A DNA stretch of 64,000 bases from NCBI RefSeq assembly GCF_030408775.1, contig NZ_CP047210.1, positions 2,046,001 to 2,110,000 on the forward strand, given 5' to 3'. Below, one piece after another: positions 46,826 through 55,762 of this stretch. The DNA comes from Corynebacterium fournieri. Lineage in GTDB: Bacteria; Actinomycetota; Actinomycetes; Mycobacteriales; Mycobacteriaceae. The translations under genes were made by a program, and so were the position numbers. Numbering within the stretch: position 1 is the first letter of the stretch; every line of letters begins with the position of its first letter. The notes beneath the pieces are model-generated. The model saw only the letters and a list, made by a program, of their open reading frames with translations. It did not search any database and was not told the DNA's origin.

Positions 46826-47605
46826 TTATTCGTGCAGGCCGCACTCGGTCTTCGATGCGAATGCCCAGCGCCCGGCGCGCGGGTCCTCCCCCTCGGCCAC
46901 CGGCAGGGTGCAGGTGGCGCAGCCGATGGAGGGGTAGCCCTGGCGGGTCAGCGGGTGGATGATTAAGTCATTGTCCCGCTCAAAGGCCTCCGTTTCCTCC
47001 AGCGACCACGTCACCAGCGGGGAGATCTTCAACCGGCCCGTGTTGTCCAGGCTCAGCGCCGGAGCTTCTGCGCGGGTGGGTCCGTCGGCGCGGCGCAGAC
47101 CGGTGATCCAGCCGGCGTACGGGCTCATGTGCACCGCCAGCGGCTCCACCTTGCGCATGCGGCAGCACGCGGACGGGGCGCGCAAGTACAAATTCGGGCC
47201 GTAGGTCTCGTCCTGTTGTGCGCGGGTGAGCTGCGCCTTCGCCCGCACCAGCGAATGGGAGGAGTAGCGCGCCTCGACCTTGTCGGCCACCTCGAGGGTC
47301 TCCGGGAAGTGGTACTCGGTGTCCAGGAAGAGGAAATCCGCGCCGGGCAGGTGCCGGTCCGCCAGCTCCGCCAACACGGTGTTTTCCATGGAGAGGGTGA
47401 CCACGAGGTCGCCGGGGGCGTACTGGTGGGCCCAGTCCAAAATGTCGGCGGCGGAGGCGCGGTAAAGCTTCGGCGCCCACGTTTCCACCAGCGCCGCGTT
47501 TTGTTGCGCCACATCGTCCGGCAGCGGCGCCGTTTCCTTCGGGCCTTCGGGGCTGACGTCCGGGTCGCGGAAGTTGCCGCCCGGCTGGTTGAGCAGGTTG
47601 ATCAT
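46826..47605 (-). CDS. cysH: Adenylyl-sulfate (APS) reductase
   Basis: CysH reduces APS to sulfite with thioredoxin. The 259-residue protein has the PAPS-reductase fold (LVVTLSMENTVLAELA; FLFLDTEYHFPETLEV) and four iron-sulfur cysteines: the CC pair in SACCRMRKVEPL and CATC near the end, with the catalytic Cys in the terminal ECGLHE. The cluster cysteines mark it as an APS rather than PAPS reductase, in line with the missing APS kinase. Its ATG overlaps the cysX stop by three bases plus one (ATGA). Confidence 0.95.
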   Translation of the reverse strand: MINLLNQPGGNFRDPDVSPEGPKETAPLPDDVAQQNAALVETWAPKLYRASAADILDWAHQYAPGDLVVTLSMENTVLAELADRHLPGADFLFLDTEYHFPETLEVADKVEARYSSHSLVRAKAQLTRAQQDETYGPNLYLRAPSACCRMRKVEPLAVHMSPYAGWITGLRRADGPTRAEAPALSLDNTGRLKISPLVTWSLEETEAFERDNDLIIHPLTRQGYPSIGCATCTLPVAEGEDPRAGRWAFASKTECGLHE

Positions 47606-47862
47606 CGGTTACCTTCCTTCACTACTGCGGTGTGGCCGTGGCGCGCCAACGAGGCCTGAAGCGCCTCCTCGGTGGACGGCGCCGGCGCATGCGGGGTGTC
47701 CGGGTCGTCCTGGCCGTGGTACTTCACTTCGAAAACGCGCAGGCACTCCCCGCACTTCCAGGCAAAGTCCGTTTCCTCGTTGGGCCACAGATCCTCGCCG
47801 CCACAGTACGGGCAAAACGTGGGGAAATTTCGGTTCGGATTCGGCTTGCGGCGAAAGCTCAT
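47602..47862 (-). CDS. cysX: CysX, small ribbon protein of the sulfite reductase system
   Basis: An 86-residue protein with a basic Pro/Asn-rich start, then CPYC at about residue 17 and KCGEC about 20 residues later, four cysteines in a zinc-ribbon or rubredoxin-like spacing, and an acidic C-terminal half. The C. glutamicum counterpart is described as ferredoxin-like and was proposed to carry electrons from Fpr2 to CysI; the motif here has no iron-sulfur cluster pattern of a true ferredoxin. It overlaps cysI upstream and cysH downstream by four bases each, so the three are tightly coupled. Confidence 0.85.
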   Translation of the reverse strand: MSFRRKPNPNRNFPTFCPYCGGEDLWPNEETDFAWKCGECLRVFEVKYHGQDDPDTPHAPAPSTEEALQASLARHGHTAVVKEGNR

Positions 47863-49523
47863 CGCAGGTCGTCCTCGTCTGCGCGGGCGACCCATTGACG
47901 AAATGTCTCGCCTCCCTCTCGCTTGTCCACGTAGTTTTGCACCACGCGCGTGACGTAATCCGTCAGCTCGGTAGACAGCACCTTGTGGCCACGCAGCTTC
48001 CGGCCGAAGTTGGCGGCCTCGCCGATCGTGCCGCCGAGGTGGACCTGGAAGCCTTCGACCTTGTCGCCGTTTGCGTCCACCACCATCTGGCCTTTCAGCC
48101 CGATGTCGGAGACCTGGTGGCGCGCGCACGCGTTCGGGCAGCCGTTGAGCGAGATGGTAATCGGCGAGTCCAGGTCGCCGAAGCGCTCCTCCAGCTCGTC
48201 CGCCAGCTCGATCGCGCGGGACTTGGTGGTCACGTGCGCGAGCTTGCAGTACTCCAGGCCGGTGCAGCTCAACAGGCCGCGGCGGAACTCGGAGGGGTTG
48301 GAATACAGACCCATCTCCTCCAGGTCCGCCTGCAGCTTCTCGACGTCCTCCGGTGCGACACCGAGCAAGAGCACCTCCTTGAACGGGGTGAAGCGCAGGT
48401 CGGTCACGCCGTAGCGCTCCGCCAAATCGGCCAAGGCGATGAGCTGCTCGCCGGACATGTGGCCGAGCGTGGGCTTGACGCCGATGTAGCGCTTGCCGTC
48501 TTTCTGCTCGTGCACGCCGATGTGGTCGCGGTCGATCAGGTTGTCGGGGGCCTTTGGGCCGTCGGCAAGCGCATAGCCCAAGTAGTCCTCCTCGAGGACG
48601 CGACGGAACTTCTCCACGCCCCACTCGGCGACGAGGAATTTCAGCCGCGCGCGGTTGCGCAGGCGGCGGTAGCCGTAGTCGCGGAAGATGCGCACCACGT
48701 TCGCCCAGACGTCGGGCACCTGCTCGAGCGTGACAAACGCGCCGAGTGACTGCGCGAGCATCGGGTTGGTGGAAAGCCCGCCGCCGACGTAGCACTCGAA
48801 GCCCGGGCCGAGCTCGGGGTGCTCGACGCCGATGAAGGCGAGGTCGTTGATCTCGTGCACCACGTCCTGGCGGGCGTTGCCGGAAATCGCGGTCTTGAAC
48901 TTGCGCGGCAGGTTCTGGAATTCGTCGTCGGTGACGATCTGCTGGATCTTGCGGATCGCAGGCGTCGCGTCGATGATCTCGTCCTTGGCGATGCCGGCGA
49001 CCGGGGAACCCAAGATCACGCGCGGAACGTCGCCGCAGGCATCCCACGTGTTCAGGCCGTGTTCCTCGAGCTTTTCCCAGATGGCGGGCACGTCCTCGAT
49101 GCGCACCCAGTGGAACTGGATGTTCTGGCGGTCGGTCAGGTCCACGGTGGAGCGCGCGTAATCGCGCGAGAGCTCGCCGACGGCGCGGGCTTGGGCGGTC
49201 GAGCAGATGCCGCCGTCGAAGCGCACGCGCATCATGAAGTACTTGTCCTCGAGGACCTGGTTGTCCTCGCCGGTGAACTCGCCGCCCAAGTTCTGCTTGC
49301 GCTGGGTGTACAGGCCCAGCCACTTGAAGCGCGGGTAGAGGTCCTCGCGGTCAATGGAGTCGAAGCCGCCCTTGGAGTAGGTGTCGATCACGCGCTGCTT
49401 GACGTCGAGCACCGGGGACTCCTGCTTGATCTCCTCGTCGTGGTTGAGGGGCGCGGAGCCGTCGATGAGCCACTGCCCTTCCGGCTTTTTCGGGCGTGTC
49501 TTCGGCTTTGTAGGTGCGCTCAT
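47859..49523 (-). CDS. cysI: Ferredoxin-type sulfite reductase (sirohaem protein)
   Basis: CysI reduces sulfite to sulfide with six electrons. The 554-residue protein has the duplicated nitrite/sulfite reductase half-domains and the cluster-sirohaem motifs SCTGLEYCKLAHVT and NGCPNACARHQ. Extra N-terminal basic/proline residues precede the conserved start. ATG 49523 (MSAPTKP) follows GAGAGAG; an open frame eight codons longer lacks a ribosome site. It heads the minus-strand operon cysI-X-H-D-N-Y-Z and is divergent from fpr2. Confidence 0.95.
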   Translation of the reverse strand: MSAPTKPKTRPKKPEGQWLIDGSAPLNHDEEIKQESPVLDVKQRVIDTYSKGGFDSIDREDLYPRFKWLGLYTQRKQNLGGEFTGEDNQVLEDKYFMMRVRFDGGICSTAQARAVGELSRDYARSTVDLTDRQNIQFHWVRIEDVPAIWEKLEEHGLNTWDACGDVPRVILGSPVAGIAKDEIIDATPAIRKIQQIVTDDEFQNLPRKFKTAISGNARQDVVHEINDLAFIGVEHPELGPGFECYVGGGLSTNPMLAQSLGAFVTLEQVPDVWANVVRIFRDYGYRRLRNRARLKFLVAEWGVEKFRRVLEEDYLGYALADGPKAPDNLIDRDHIGVHEQKDGKRYIGVKPTLGHMSGEQLIALADLAERYGVTDLRFTPFKEVLLLGVAPEDVEKLQADLEEMGLYSNPSEFRRGLLSCTGLEYCKLAHVTTKSRAIELADELEERFGDLDSPITISLNGCPNACARHQVSDIGLKGQMVVDANGDKVEGFQVHLGGTIGEAANFGRKLRGHKVLSTELTDYVTRVVQNYVDKREGGETFRQWVARADEDDLR

Positions 49524-49703
49524 GTGCTCTCTCTCAATAGGCAACAAGTAGACAACTCGGTACGCATCCGGGCGTGCCGGGACTATTGCTGGCCTAGTGT
49601 GCCGTACTGCTCGGTCTGAAACAACCGTTTGCGTGAAACTGCCGGTTAAAGCGGTGAATCTAAACGTTTTCCGGAGTGCTGGAATGAAATTCTAGATATG
49701 TTT

Positions 49704-49719
49704 AAGACCGCTCGGTCTA
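49704..49719. promoter_or_regulatory. McbR-type operator between cysI and fpr2
   Basis: AAGAC-CGCTCG-GTCTA matches TAGAC-N6-GTCTA at nine of ten positions. It covers the -35 region belonging to the TATAGT (49725-49730) that serves fpr2, so bound McbR would block fpr2 and perhaps cysI. Confidence 0.7.
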
Positions 49720-49772
49720 TGCGCTATAGTGTCCACCATCAACACACCCTTTTGCGAAAGGACAATGAACTT

Positions 49773-51137
49773 ATGAGCCTGCGCGTCGCCGTAGTTGGTG
49801 CCGGCCCTGCCGGCATTTACGCCTCCGACCTGCTAATCCGCAACGAAGAACACGACATCCACGTCGACCTTTTCGAGCAGATGCCCGCCCCGTTCGGCCT
49901 GATCCGTTACGGCGTGGCCCCCGACCACCCGCGCATCAAGGGCATTGTGAAGTCCCTGCACAACGTGCTGGACAAGGACAAGCTGCGCCTCATCGCCAAC
50001 GTCACCGTCGGCCGCGATGTCACCATCGACGACCTGCGGGACTACTATGACGCTGTTGTCATCTCCACCGGTGCCGTGCGCGACCGCGAGCTGCTCATCC
50101 CGGGCGGCGACAAGTCCATCGGCGCCGGCGAGTTCGTCGGCTTCTACGACGGCAACCCGCGCTTCGAGCGCAACTGGAACCTCGAGGCCAAGGAAGTCGC
50201 CGTCGTCGGCGTGGGCAACGTCGCCCTGGACATCTCCCGCGTCCTGGCCAAGACCGGCGACGAGCTCGCCGTCACCGAGATCCCGGACAACGTGTACGAG
50301 TCGCTGAAGAACAACAAGGCTGAGACGGTGCACATGTTCGGTCGCCGTGGCCCGGCCCAGGCCAAGTTCACCCCGAAGGAGCTGCGCGAGCTGGACGGGT
50401 CCGACACCATCCAGGTGCTGGTGGACCCCGAGGACATCGACTACGACGAGCTGTCTGAGCAGGTGCGCCGCTCCGACAAGTCCATCGACCTGAACTGCCA
50501 GGTGCTGGAGCAGTACGCGATGCGCGAGCCGGACGATGCCCCGCACAAGATCTACATCCACTTCTTCGAAGAGCCGGTGGAGGTGCTCACCGAGGGCGAC
50601 GCCGTGGTGGGCATCCGCACCGAGCGCCAGGAACTGGACGGCAACGGCGGCATCAAGGGCACCGGCAAGTTCACCGACTGGCCGGTCCAGCAGGTCTACC
50701 ACGCCGTGGGCTACCGCTCCGAGCCGGTCGAGGGCGTGCCCTTCGACCTCGAGCGCCACGTCATCCCCAACGACGGCGGCCGTGTCCTGGTCACCGCCGA
50801 GGAAGACGCCGCGCCGGAGGACAAGCTCTACGTCACCGGCTGGATCAAGCGCGGCCCGATCGGCCTGATCGGCAACACCAAGTCCGACGCCAAGGAGACG
50901 ACGGACATGCTTATCGCCGACGCGGACGCCGGCAAGCTGGCCGCGCCGACCCACACCGGCGCCGACGACATTTTCGACCTGCTGCGCGAACGCGGCGTGG
51001 ACTACGCCACCTGGGAAGGCTGGTACAAGCTCGACGAGGCCGAGCGCGCCCTCGGCGCAGCCGACCCGAACTTCCCGCGCGAGCGCAAGAAGATCGTGGA
51101 GTGGGACGAGATGCTGGGCCACTCCCGCGCGCAGTAG
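49773..51137 (+). CDS. fpr2: Ferredoxin/flavodoxin-NADP reductase Fpr2 (adrenodoxin-reductase type)
   Basis: This 454-residue flavoprotein moves electrons from NADPH to the sulfite reductase system. It has the FAD fingerprint VAVVGAGPAGIYASDLL, GLIRYGVAPDHPRIK, the NADP motif VAVVGVGNVALDISRVLA and the C-terminal YVTGWIKRGPIGLIGNTKSDA, all typical of the FprA/adrenodoxin reductase family. ATG 49773 is supported by AAAGGA ten nt upstream; the frame is open 25 codons earlier. It is divergent from cysI and shares the McbR-type operator. Confidence 0.95.
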   Translation: MSLRVAVVGAGPAGIYASDLLIRNEEHDIHVDLFEQMPAPFGLIRYGVAPDHPRIKGIVKSLHNVLDKDKLRLIANVTVGRDVTIDDLRDYYDAVVISTGAVRDRELLIPGGDKSIGAGEFVGFYDGNPRFERNWNLEAKEVAVVGVGNVALDISRVLAKTGDELAVTEIPDNVYESLKNNKAETVHMFGRRGPAQAKFTPKELRELDGSDTIQVLVDPEDIDYDELSEQVRRSDKSIDLNCQVLEQYAMREPDDAPHKIYIHFFEEPVEVLTEGDAVVGIRTERQELDGNGGIKGTGKFTDWPVQQVYHAVGYRSEPVEGVPFDLERHVIPNDGGRVLVTAEEDAAPEDKLYVTGWIKRGPIGLIGNTKSDAKETTDMLIADADAGKLAAPTHTGADDIFDLLRERGVDYATWEGWYKLDEAERALGAADPNFPRERKKIVEWDEMLGHSRAQ

Positions 51138-51156
51138 TAGCAAGTGCAACAACAGC

Positions 51157-52323
51157 ATGCAGTGGCCCGCACGCATCCTCGCCGCCCCGCTCGCGATGAT
51201 CGCGGCGCTGGCTGCCTGGCTGGCGCTCGCGCCGTTCACCCCGCACGTCGCGTACTGGGGCGCGGCATCGCTGGTCAGCCCGCAGTACGCGGGCCCGCTC
51301 CTGCTCATTTCGCTGGGCGTGGCGGCGGCGTCTGCCGCACTCGCCCGCGCCTCGCGGGCGAACCTTCTGCCGGCGGCCCTCGGGGTGGTGGCCACCGCGG
51401 CCGCCGCGGCGCTTTTCGGCGGCCAGCTGCACGCCGCCCGCGCGCTTGGCACCGATGCCGACGCGTGGGCCGCGCTGAGCTGGGCGGGGTTGGACAAGAC
51501 CGCCCAGGGGCCCGACGCGACCGTCCCGTTCGACCTCTTCGGGACCGACGAGCTGGACATGGACGTCTACCTCCCGCGGGAGGGCGGCCCGCGCCCCGTC
51601 CTCCTCTACACGCACGGCGGCGGCTGGGACCAGCTCAATAAGCGTTCCCAGGCCTACAACATGCGGCAGATGGCTGACCGCGGCTACGTTGTGGTGTCGA
51701 TGGATTACACGTTGTCTAGCCGTGAGCAGCCCACCTGGGACGTCGCCGCCGGCGAGGTTGGCTGCGCATTTACGTGGGTGGGCGCGCACGCCGCCGACTA
51801 CGGTGGGGACCCGGCGAGGTTCTTCACCTACGGCGAGTCCGCCGGAGGGCAGTTGCTTCTCGACGCCTCCTACGATGCCGCCGCCGGCACGCTTACCTCC
51901 GACTGCGGCGGCCGCGCCGCCGTCCCCCGCGCCGTCTATGCCGACTCCCCCGCTCTCGACGCCCGGGCCGTGTGGGGCGGCGACGACCCGTACGCCGGCC
52001 GCGGCGCGCGCGAGACGGTGGAAAAGTACCTGGGCGGCACCCCGGGCGAATACCCGGCGCGCGCCGACGCGGTGACCTCGGCGAACCACGTCACGGACCG
52101 CTCGCAGCCGACGATGATCGTGCGCAGCGCGGACGACCGCCTCGTCCCGCCCGGCAGCTACGAGGGTTTCCACGCCGCCGCGGCGGCGAGCGGCGTCGAG
52201 CTCACCGAGCAGGTACGCCCGCACGCCGACCACGCCTCCGCGCTGAGCGCCCACGGAGTGTGGAACCAGCACCTGCTCGACTCCATGACGACGTTCTTCG
52301 CGGAGCACGGGGCGGACGCGTGA
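51157..52323 (+). CDS. Membrane-anchored alpha/beta hydrolase (HSL-like)
   Basis: The first 95 residues hold three hydrophobic segments; the rest is an alpha/beta hydrolase expected to lie outside or at the membrane surface. The oxyanion motif is HGGGWDQL, the nucleophile elbow YGESAGGQL, the acid SADDRLVPP and the His in HADHASAL. This pattern matches the hormone-sensitive-lipase/esterase group. Substrate unknown. It starts 19 bp after fpr2 without a clear ribosome site and its stop overlaps the GTG of the histidine kinase gene, so it belongs to that operon. Confidence 0.8.
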   Translation: MQWPARILAAPLAMIAALAAWLALAPFTPHVAYWGAASLVSPQYAGPLLLISLGVAAASAALARASRANLLPAALGVVATAAAAALFGGQLHAARALGTDADAWAALSWAGLDKTAQGPDATVPFDLFGTDELDMDVYLPREGGPRPVLLYTHGGGWDQLNKRSQAYNMRQMADRGYVVVSMDYTLSSREQPTWDVAAGEVGCAFTWVGAHAADYGGDPARFFTYGESAGGQLLLDASYDAAAGTLTSDCGGRAAVPRAVYADSPALDARAVWGGDDPYAGRGARETVEKYLGGTPGEYPARADAVTSANHVTDRSQPTMIVRSADDRLVPPGSYEGFHAAAAASGVELTEQVRPHADHASALSAHGVWNQHLLDSMTTFFAEHGADA

Positions 52324-53456
52324 GCGGCCAGCTGACCGGGCGCGCCCGCACCGGCGCGGCGGTGGCCTCGATCCTGCTCGGCGCGCTCTTCATCGTCGAC
52401 TGGGTGACAGTGCAGTCGCCGGTCGGCGCGGCGGCAAAGCTGGCCGGGGCCGCCATCCTGGCGGGCGCGACCGCCTCCTGCGCCGCGCTGTGGGTCCCCG
52501 GCATCGCCGCGTGCGCCACCCTCGCCCTGGCGCTGCAGAGCCTCAGCGTCTTCCTCTACTGGGCCCCGCCGCTGGCGTTCGCCTCCTACCTGCTGGGCCT
52601 GTCCGCCCCGCGCAGGCAGCGGCCCTGGCTCGTGGCGTGGGTGCTGGGGGTCTCCACCGCCGGCCTCTACGCCCACCACCTGTTCTTCGACGCCGAGTGG
52701 CCCAGCGGCATGACCACCACCGAGGCGGTGGAGGCCGGGGTCGGCGCGACCGTGCTGTGCTGGCTGGCGCTGGGCTTCTTCTACCTGCTGGGCACCCAGG
52801 CGCGCCAGCGCCGCGAGCGCATCTCGGAGCTAGAGCAGCAGGTGGAGTTCGCGCACGTGCGCGAGCGCACGCAGATCGCCCGGGAGATGCACGACATCGT
52901 CGCGCACACGCTCGCGGGCATCACCGCGCTTGCCGACGGCGCCCGCTACGCCGCCAAGTCCAACCCGGAGGTAGCGGAGGAGGCGCTGGAGACCATCAGC
53001 CGGGAGTCGCGCACGGCGCTCGGCCAGATACGCGGGCTGCTCAGCGTGCTGCGCAGCGACGAGACCGAGCGCCCCGCCGGCACCGCGCCGAGCCGGCACG
53101 ACTTCGAGGCGCTTTTCGACGACGCCCGCCGCCGCGGGACCGACCTGACCGTCGAGGGCCTCGACGACCTGCCCGCCGACCTGCCCGCGCTCACGCAGTT
53201 CACGCTCTATCGCGTTTGCCAGGAGGCAGTGACCAACATGCTGCGGCACGCGTCCTCCCCCGCCGGCGTGATCCGGTTTGTGGTGGGTGCCCACTCAATT
53301 GTGGTGGAGGCGGAAAACGCGGCATCAAAAAGCAAAAGCTCGACGGGGGGCTTCGGGCTGGTGGGCATCGAGGAGCGGGTGGCCGCGGTCAGCGGGCGGG
53401 TACGCTTCGAGCGCGACGGTGGCAAGTTTGTGCTGACGGCGGAGGTACCTCGATGA
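52320..53456 (+). CDS. NarL-type sensor histidine kinase
   Basis: The 378-residue protein has five or six membrane helices (about residues 10-160) with no large sensor domain, then the HisKA_3 dimerisation box with phospho-acceptor His191 (REMHDIVAHTL) and an ATPase domain with the N box QEAVTNMLRHAS and G box GGFGLVGIEERV. Such DesK-like kinases often sense membrane or envelope changes. It starts at GTG 52320 overlapping the hydrolase stop (GTGA) and overlaps the regulator gene (ATGA). The stimulus is unknown. Confidence 0.9.
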   Translation: MSGQLTGRARTGAAVASILLGALFIVDWVTVQSPVGAAAKLAGAAILAGATASCAALWVPGIAACATLALALQSLSVFLYWAPPLAFASYLLGLSAPRRQRPWLVAWVLGVSTAGLYAHHLFFDAEWPSGMTTTEAVEAGVGATVLCWLALGFFYLLGTQARQRRERISELEQQVEFAHVRERTQIAREMHDIVAHTLAGITALADGARYAAKSNPEVAEEALETISRESRTALGQIRGLLSVLRSDETERPAGTAPSRHDFEALFDDARRRGTDLTVEGLDDLPADLPALTQFTLYRVCQEAVTNMLRHASSPAGVIRFVVGAHSIVVEAENAASKSKSSTGGFGLVGIEERVAAVSGRVRFERDGGKFVLTAEVPR

Positions 53457-54115
53457 TCACGGTTGCGCTTGTGGACGACCAACCGCTCGTGCGCGCTGGG
53501 TTTTCCATGCTGGTTGGCTCGCAGGGCGACATGGAGGTGGCGTGGCAGGCCGGCGACGGCGATGAGGTGCCGGGCCGAGAGGCCGCGGACGTGGTGCTCA
53601 TGGACATCCGTATGCCCAGCGTCGGTGGCATCGAAGCCACCCGTGCGCTGCTTGCGGAGCACCCCGACACCCGGGTCATCATGCTCACCACTTTCGACGA
53701 CCAGGAGCTGGTGCTCGACGCGCTCGATGCCGGCGCCTCCGGCTTCCTGCTCAAGGACGCCGACCCCGACGAGCTGCTCAGCGCGATCCGCGCCGTCGAC
53801 GGCGGCGACGCGGTGCTCGCGCCGAAGGTGACCCGCCACGTCATCGGCGCGGCGCAGGCCCCGGAGCATCAGGAGGCGGCACGCAACGAGGCAATGCTCG
53901 AGCGACTCACCCCGCGCGAGGTGGAGGTCCTGCGCTTGGTGGCGCTGGGCTACTCAAACGAGGAGATTGCCGAGGCCGAGACGCTCTCCCCCGCGACGGT
54001 GAAGACGCACGTGCACCGCATTCTGTTCAAGACCGAGTCCCGCGACCGCGTCCACGCCGTCCTCTTCGCGTTCCGCGCGGGCTTGGTGGGCACCGGCGAG
54101 TTGCTGGGCCACTAG
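53453..54115 (+). CDS. NarL/LuxR-type response regulator
   Basis: The 220-residue regulator has the receiver domain (phospho-acceptor Asp51 in VVLMDIRMP, acidic pair VDDQ at the start, Lys in FLLKDADP) and a C-terminal LuxR helix-turn-helix (LTPREVEVLRLVALGYSNEEIA). It pairs with the kinase in the same operon. The palindrome at 54121-54136, right after its stop, is a good candidate for its binding site. Confidence 0.93.
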   Translation: MITVALVDDQPLVRAGFSMLVGSQGDMEVAWQAGDGDEVPGREAADVVLMDIRMPSVGGIEATRALLAEHPDTRVIMLTTFDDQELVLDALDAGASGFLLKDADPDELLSAIRAVDGGDAVLAPKVTRHVIGAAQAPEHQEAARNEAMLERLTPREVEVLRLVALGYSNEEIAEAETLSPATVKTHVHRILFKTESRDRVHAVLFAFRAGLVGTGELLGH

Positions 54116-54120
54116 CCGCC

Positions 54121-54153
54121 TACACCCCAGGGTGTACGCGCCGATTTACACCC
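54121..54153. promoter_or_regulatory. Palindromic operator candidate before the ABC genes
   Basis: TACACCCCAGGGTGTA (54121-54136) has 7-bp perfect arms around CA; an additional half-site TACACCC lies at 54147-54153, 26 bp from the first. The pair sits between the regulator gene and the ATG at 54198. Confidence 0.6.
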
Positions 54154-54197
54154 GCGGGCGGACGATTTCGCCTGCGCCGCGCGCGATTGTGGGAACC

Positions 54198-55049
54198 ATG
54201 ATCGAAGTTCACAACCTGACCAAACGGTATTCAAGCTCCACCGCCGTCAACGCGCTGTCGTTCACCGCGCCGGACGGCGACGTCACAGGCTTCTTGGGCC
54301 CGAACGGCTCCGGCAAGTCCACGACCATGCGCATGATCGTCGGGCTAGAAACCCCAGACGAGGGCGAGGCGCTTATCGACGGCTCCGCTTTCCGATCCCT
54401 CGACCAGCCCGCACGCGCCGTCGGGGCACTGCTCAACCCGGAATGGATCGCCCCGCACATGACTGGGCGCGGCCACCTGAAGATGGTCGCCGATTACGCC
54501 GGCGTGCCGGAATCCCGCGCCGACGAGGCGCTTGAGGCGTTCGGGCTCGCGGAAGCAGCAAAACGGCAAGTGAAAAACTACTCCCTCGGCATGCGCCAGC
54601 GCCTCGGCGTGGCCAGCGCGCTGATCGCGGACCCATCCAACGTCATCCTGGACGAGCCGGTCAACGGTCTCGACCCGCAGGGCGTCGCCTGGATGCGGGG
54701 GCGCATCCGCGAGATGGCCGCCGAGGGTCGTGCGGTAGTCGTCTCTTCGCACCTGATGAGCGAGATGCAGCTCACTGCGGACCGCCTTGTGGTGATCAAC
54801 CGCGGCCGCCTCGCCGGTGAGGGCCCGCTCGAGGACTTCCTGGGCTCCAACCGGGTTGAGGCGACCTGCAGCGACCCGGCGCGGCTGGCTGAGGCCGTCG
54901 GCGGCCAGGTCATCGGCGACTCCGTTGTCGTCGACGACGCCACCGCCCGAGACGTCGGCGAGGCCGCCCAGCGCGCCGGGGTGACGGTGTACTCCCTCCA
55001 GGAATCCCGCCGAAGCCTCGAAGAAGTGTTCCTGGAGTCGACGAAATAG
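54198..55049 (+). CDS. ABC transporter ATP-binding protein (drug/bacitracin type)
   Basis: The 283-residue ATPase has Walker A GPNGSGKSTTMR, Q loop region, signature NYSLGMRQRLGVASALI and Walker B NVILDEPVNGLDP, then the C-terminal domain often seen in BcrA/DrrA-type exporters. ATG 54198 (MIEVHNLTKRY) is preferred; the open frame upstream covers the operator. It is followed after 17 bp by its permease. Regulation by the adjoining two-component system is likely from the layout. Confidence 0.93.
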   Translation: MIEVHNLTKRYSSSTAVNALSFTAPDGDVTGFLGPNGSGKSTTMRMIVGLETPDEGEALIDGSAFRSLDQPARAVGALLNPEWIAPHMTGRGHLKMVADYAGVPESRADEALEAFGLAEAAKRQVKNYSLGMRQRLGVASALIADPSNVILDEPVNGLDPQGVAWMRGRIREMAAEGRAVVVSSHLMSEMQLTADRLVVINRGRLAGEGPLEDFLGSNRVEATCSDPARLAEAVGGQVIGDSVVVDDATARDVGEAAQRAGVTVYSLQESRRSLEEVFLESTK

Positions 55050-55066
55050 GACGTAGGAGGTTTTCC

Positions 55067-55762
55067 ATGCACACACTGAAAGCAACGCTTCGGGAAGTCT
55101 TTTCCCGCCCCGCGACGCGCATCCTGCTCGCGTTTGTCGCGGCCGCCCTCATTCTCGGGCCCATGGCCGTCGCGATGCTCCTCGGCCCCAACGGTACAAG
55201 CACCGCAGACCCTGCAATGCTGCTCATCCCGGCCGCTTTGATGCTCCCTGTGGCGTTCGCCGCGGGCGCTTTCCCCGCCGGCAGCGCGCACTCGCGCGGC
55301 ACGATCGGCTACGCCTACCTCGCGTCGAACCACCGCGGTTGGGAGCTCGCATGTCGCGTCGGAATCGCAGCTCTCGCCTGCATACTGACGGCATTTGCCG
55401 CCTCGGCGATCGGGCTCGGCGGCGCGCACGTGTTTGTCGACAGCGTCGCTCTGGAAGGCGCCGACAGCGCAGATATGGTGCGCGGCCAGGCCGAGCTGTG
55501 GATCGCGTACCCGCTCCTCGCGGCCCTGACAGCCGTACTGCTCGGTTCGGGCACCGCGTCCTTCTTCGTCTGGGTCGTAGAGTCGCTCATTGTGGAGACT
55601 GCCCTCGGCGCGATCAACCAGCCGTGGGCCGCGGCCCTGGAGAAGCTCCTGCCGGGCGGCGCGGCCGGGAACGGCATGGCCGGAGTAGCTACCCTCGCGG
55701 TGTGGGTCGTGGCCCTCGCCGCCGCCGCGTATGCGGCCGTTCAGCGGAGGGCAGTGAAGTGA
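55067..55762 (+). CDS. ABC transporter permease
   Basis: A 231-residue membrane protein with about six hydrophobic segments (for example ILLAFVAAALILGPMAVAML and MLLIPAALMLPVAFAAGAF). It carries no strong family motif, but position between the ATPase gene and a DUF418 gene marks it as the membrane partner of the ATPase. GTAGGAGG precedes the ATG. Its TGA overlaps the GTG of the next gene. Confidence 0.8.
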   Translation: MHTLKATLREVFSRPATRILLAFVAAALILGPMAVAMLLGPNGTSTADPAMLLIPAALMLPVAFAAGAFPAGSAHSRGTIGYAYLASNHRGWELACRVGIAALACILTAFAASAIGLGGAHVFVDSVALEGADSADMVRGQAELWIAYPLLAALTAVLLGSGTASFFVWVVESLIVETALGAINQPWAAALEKLLPGGAAGNGMAGVATLAVWVVALAAAAYAAVQRRAVK

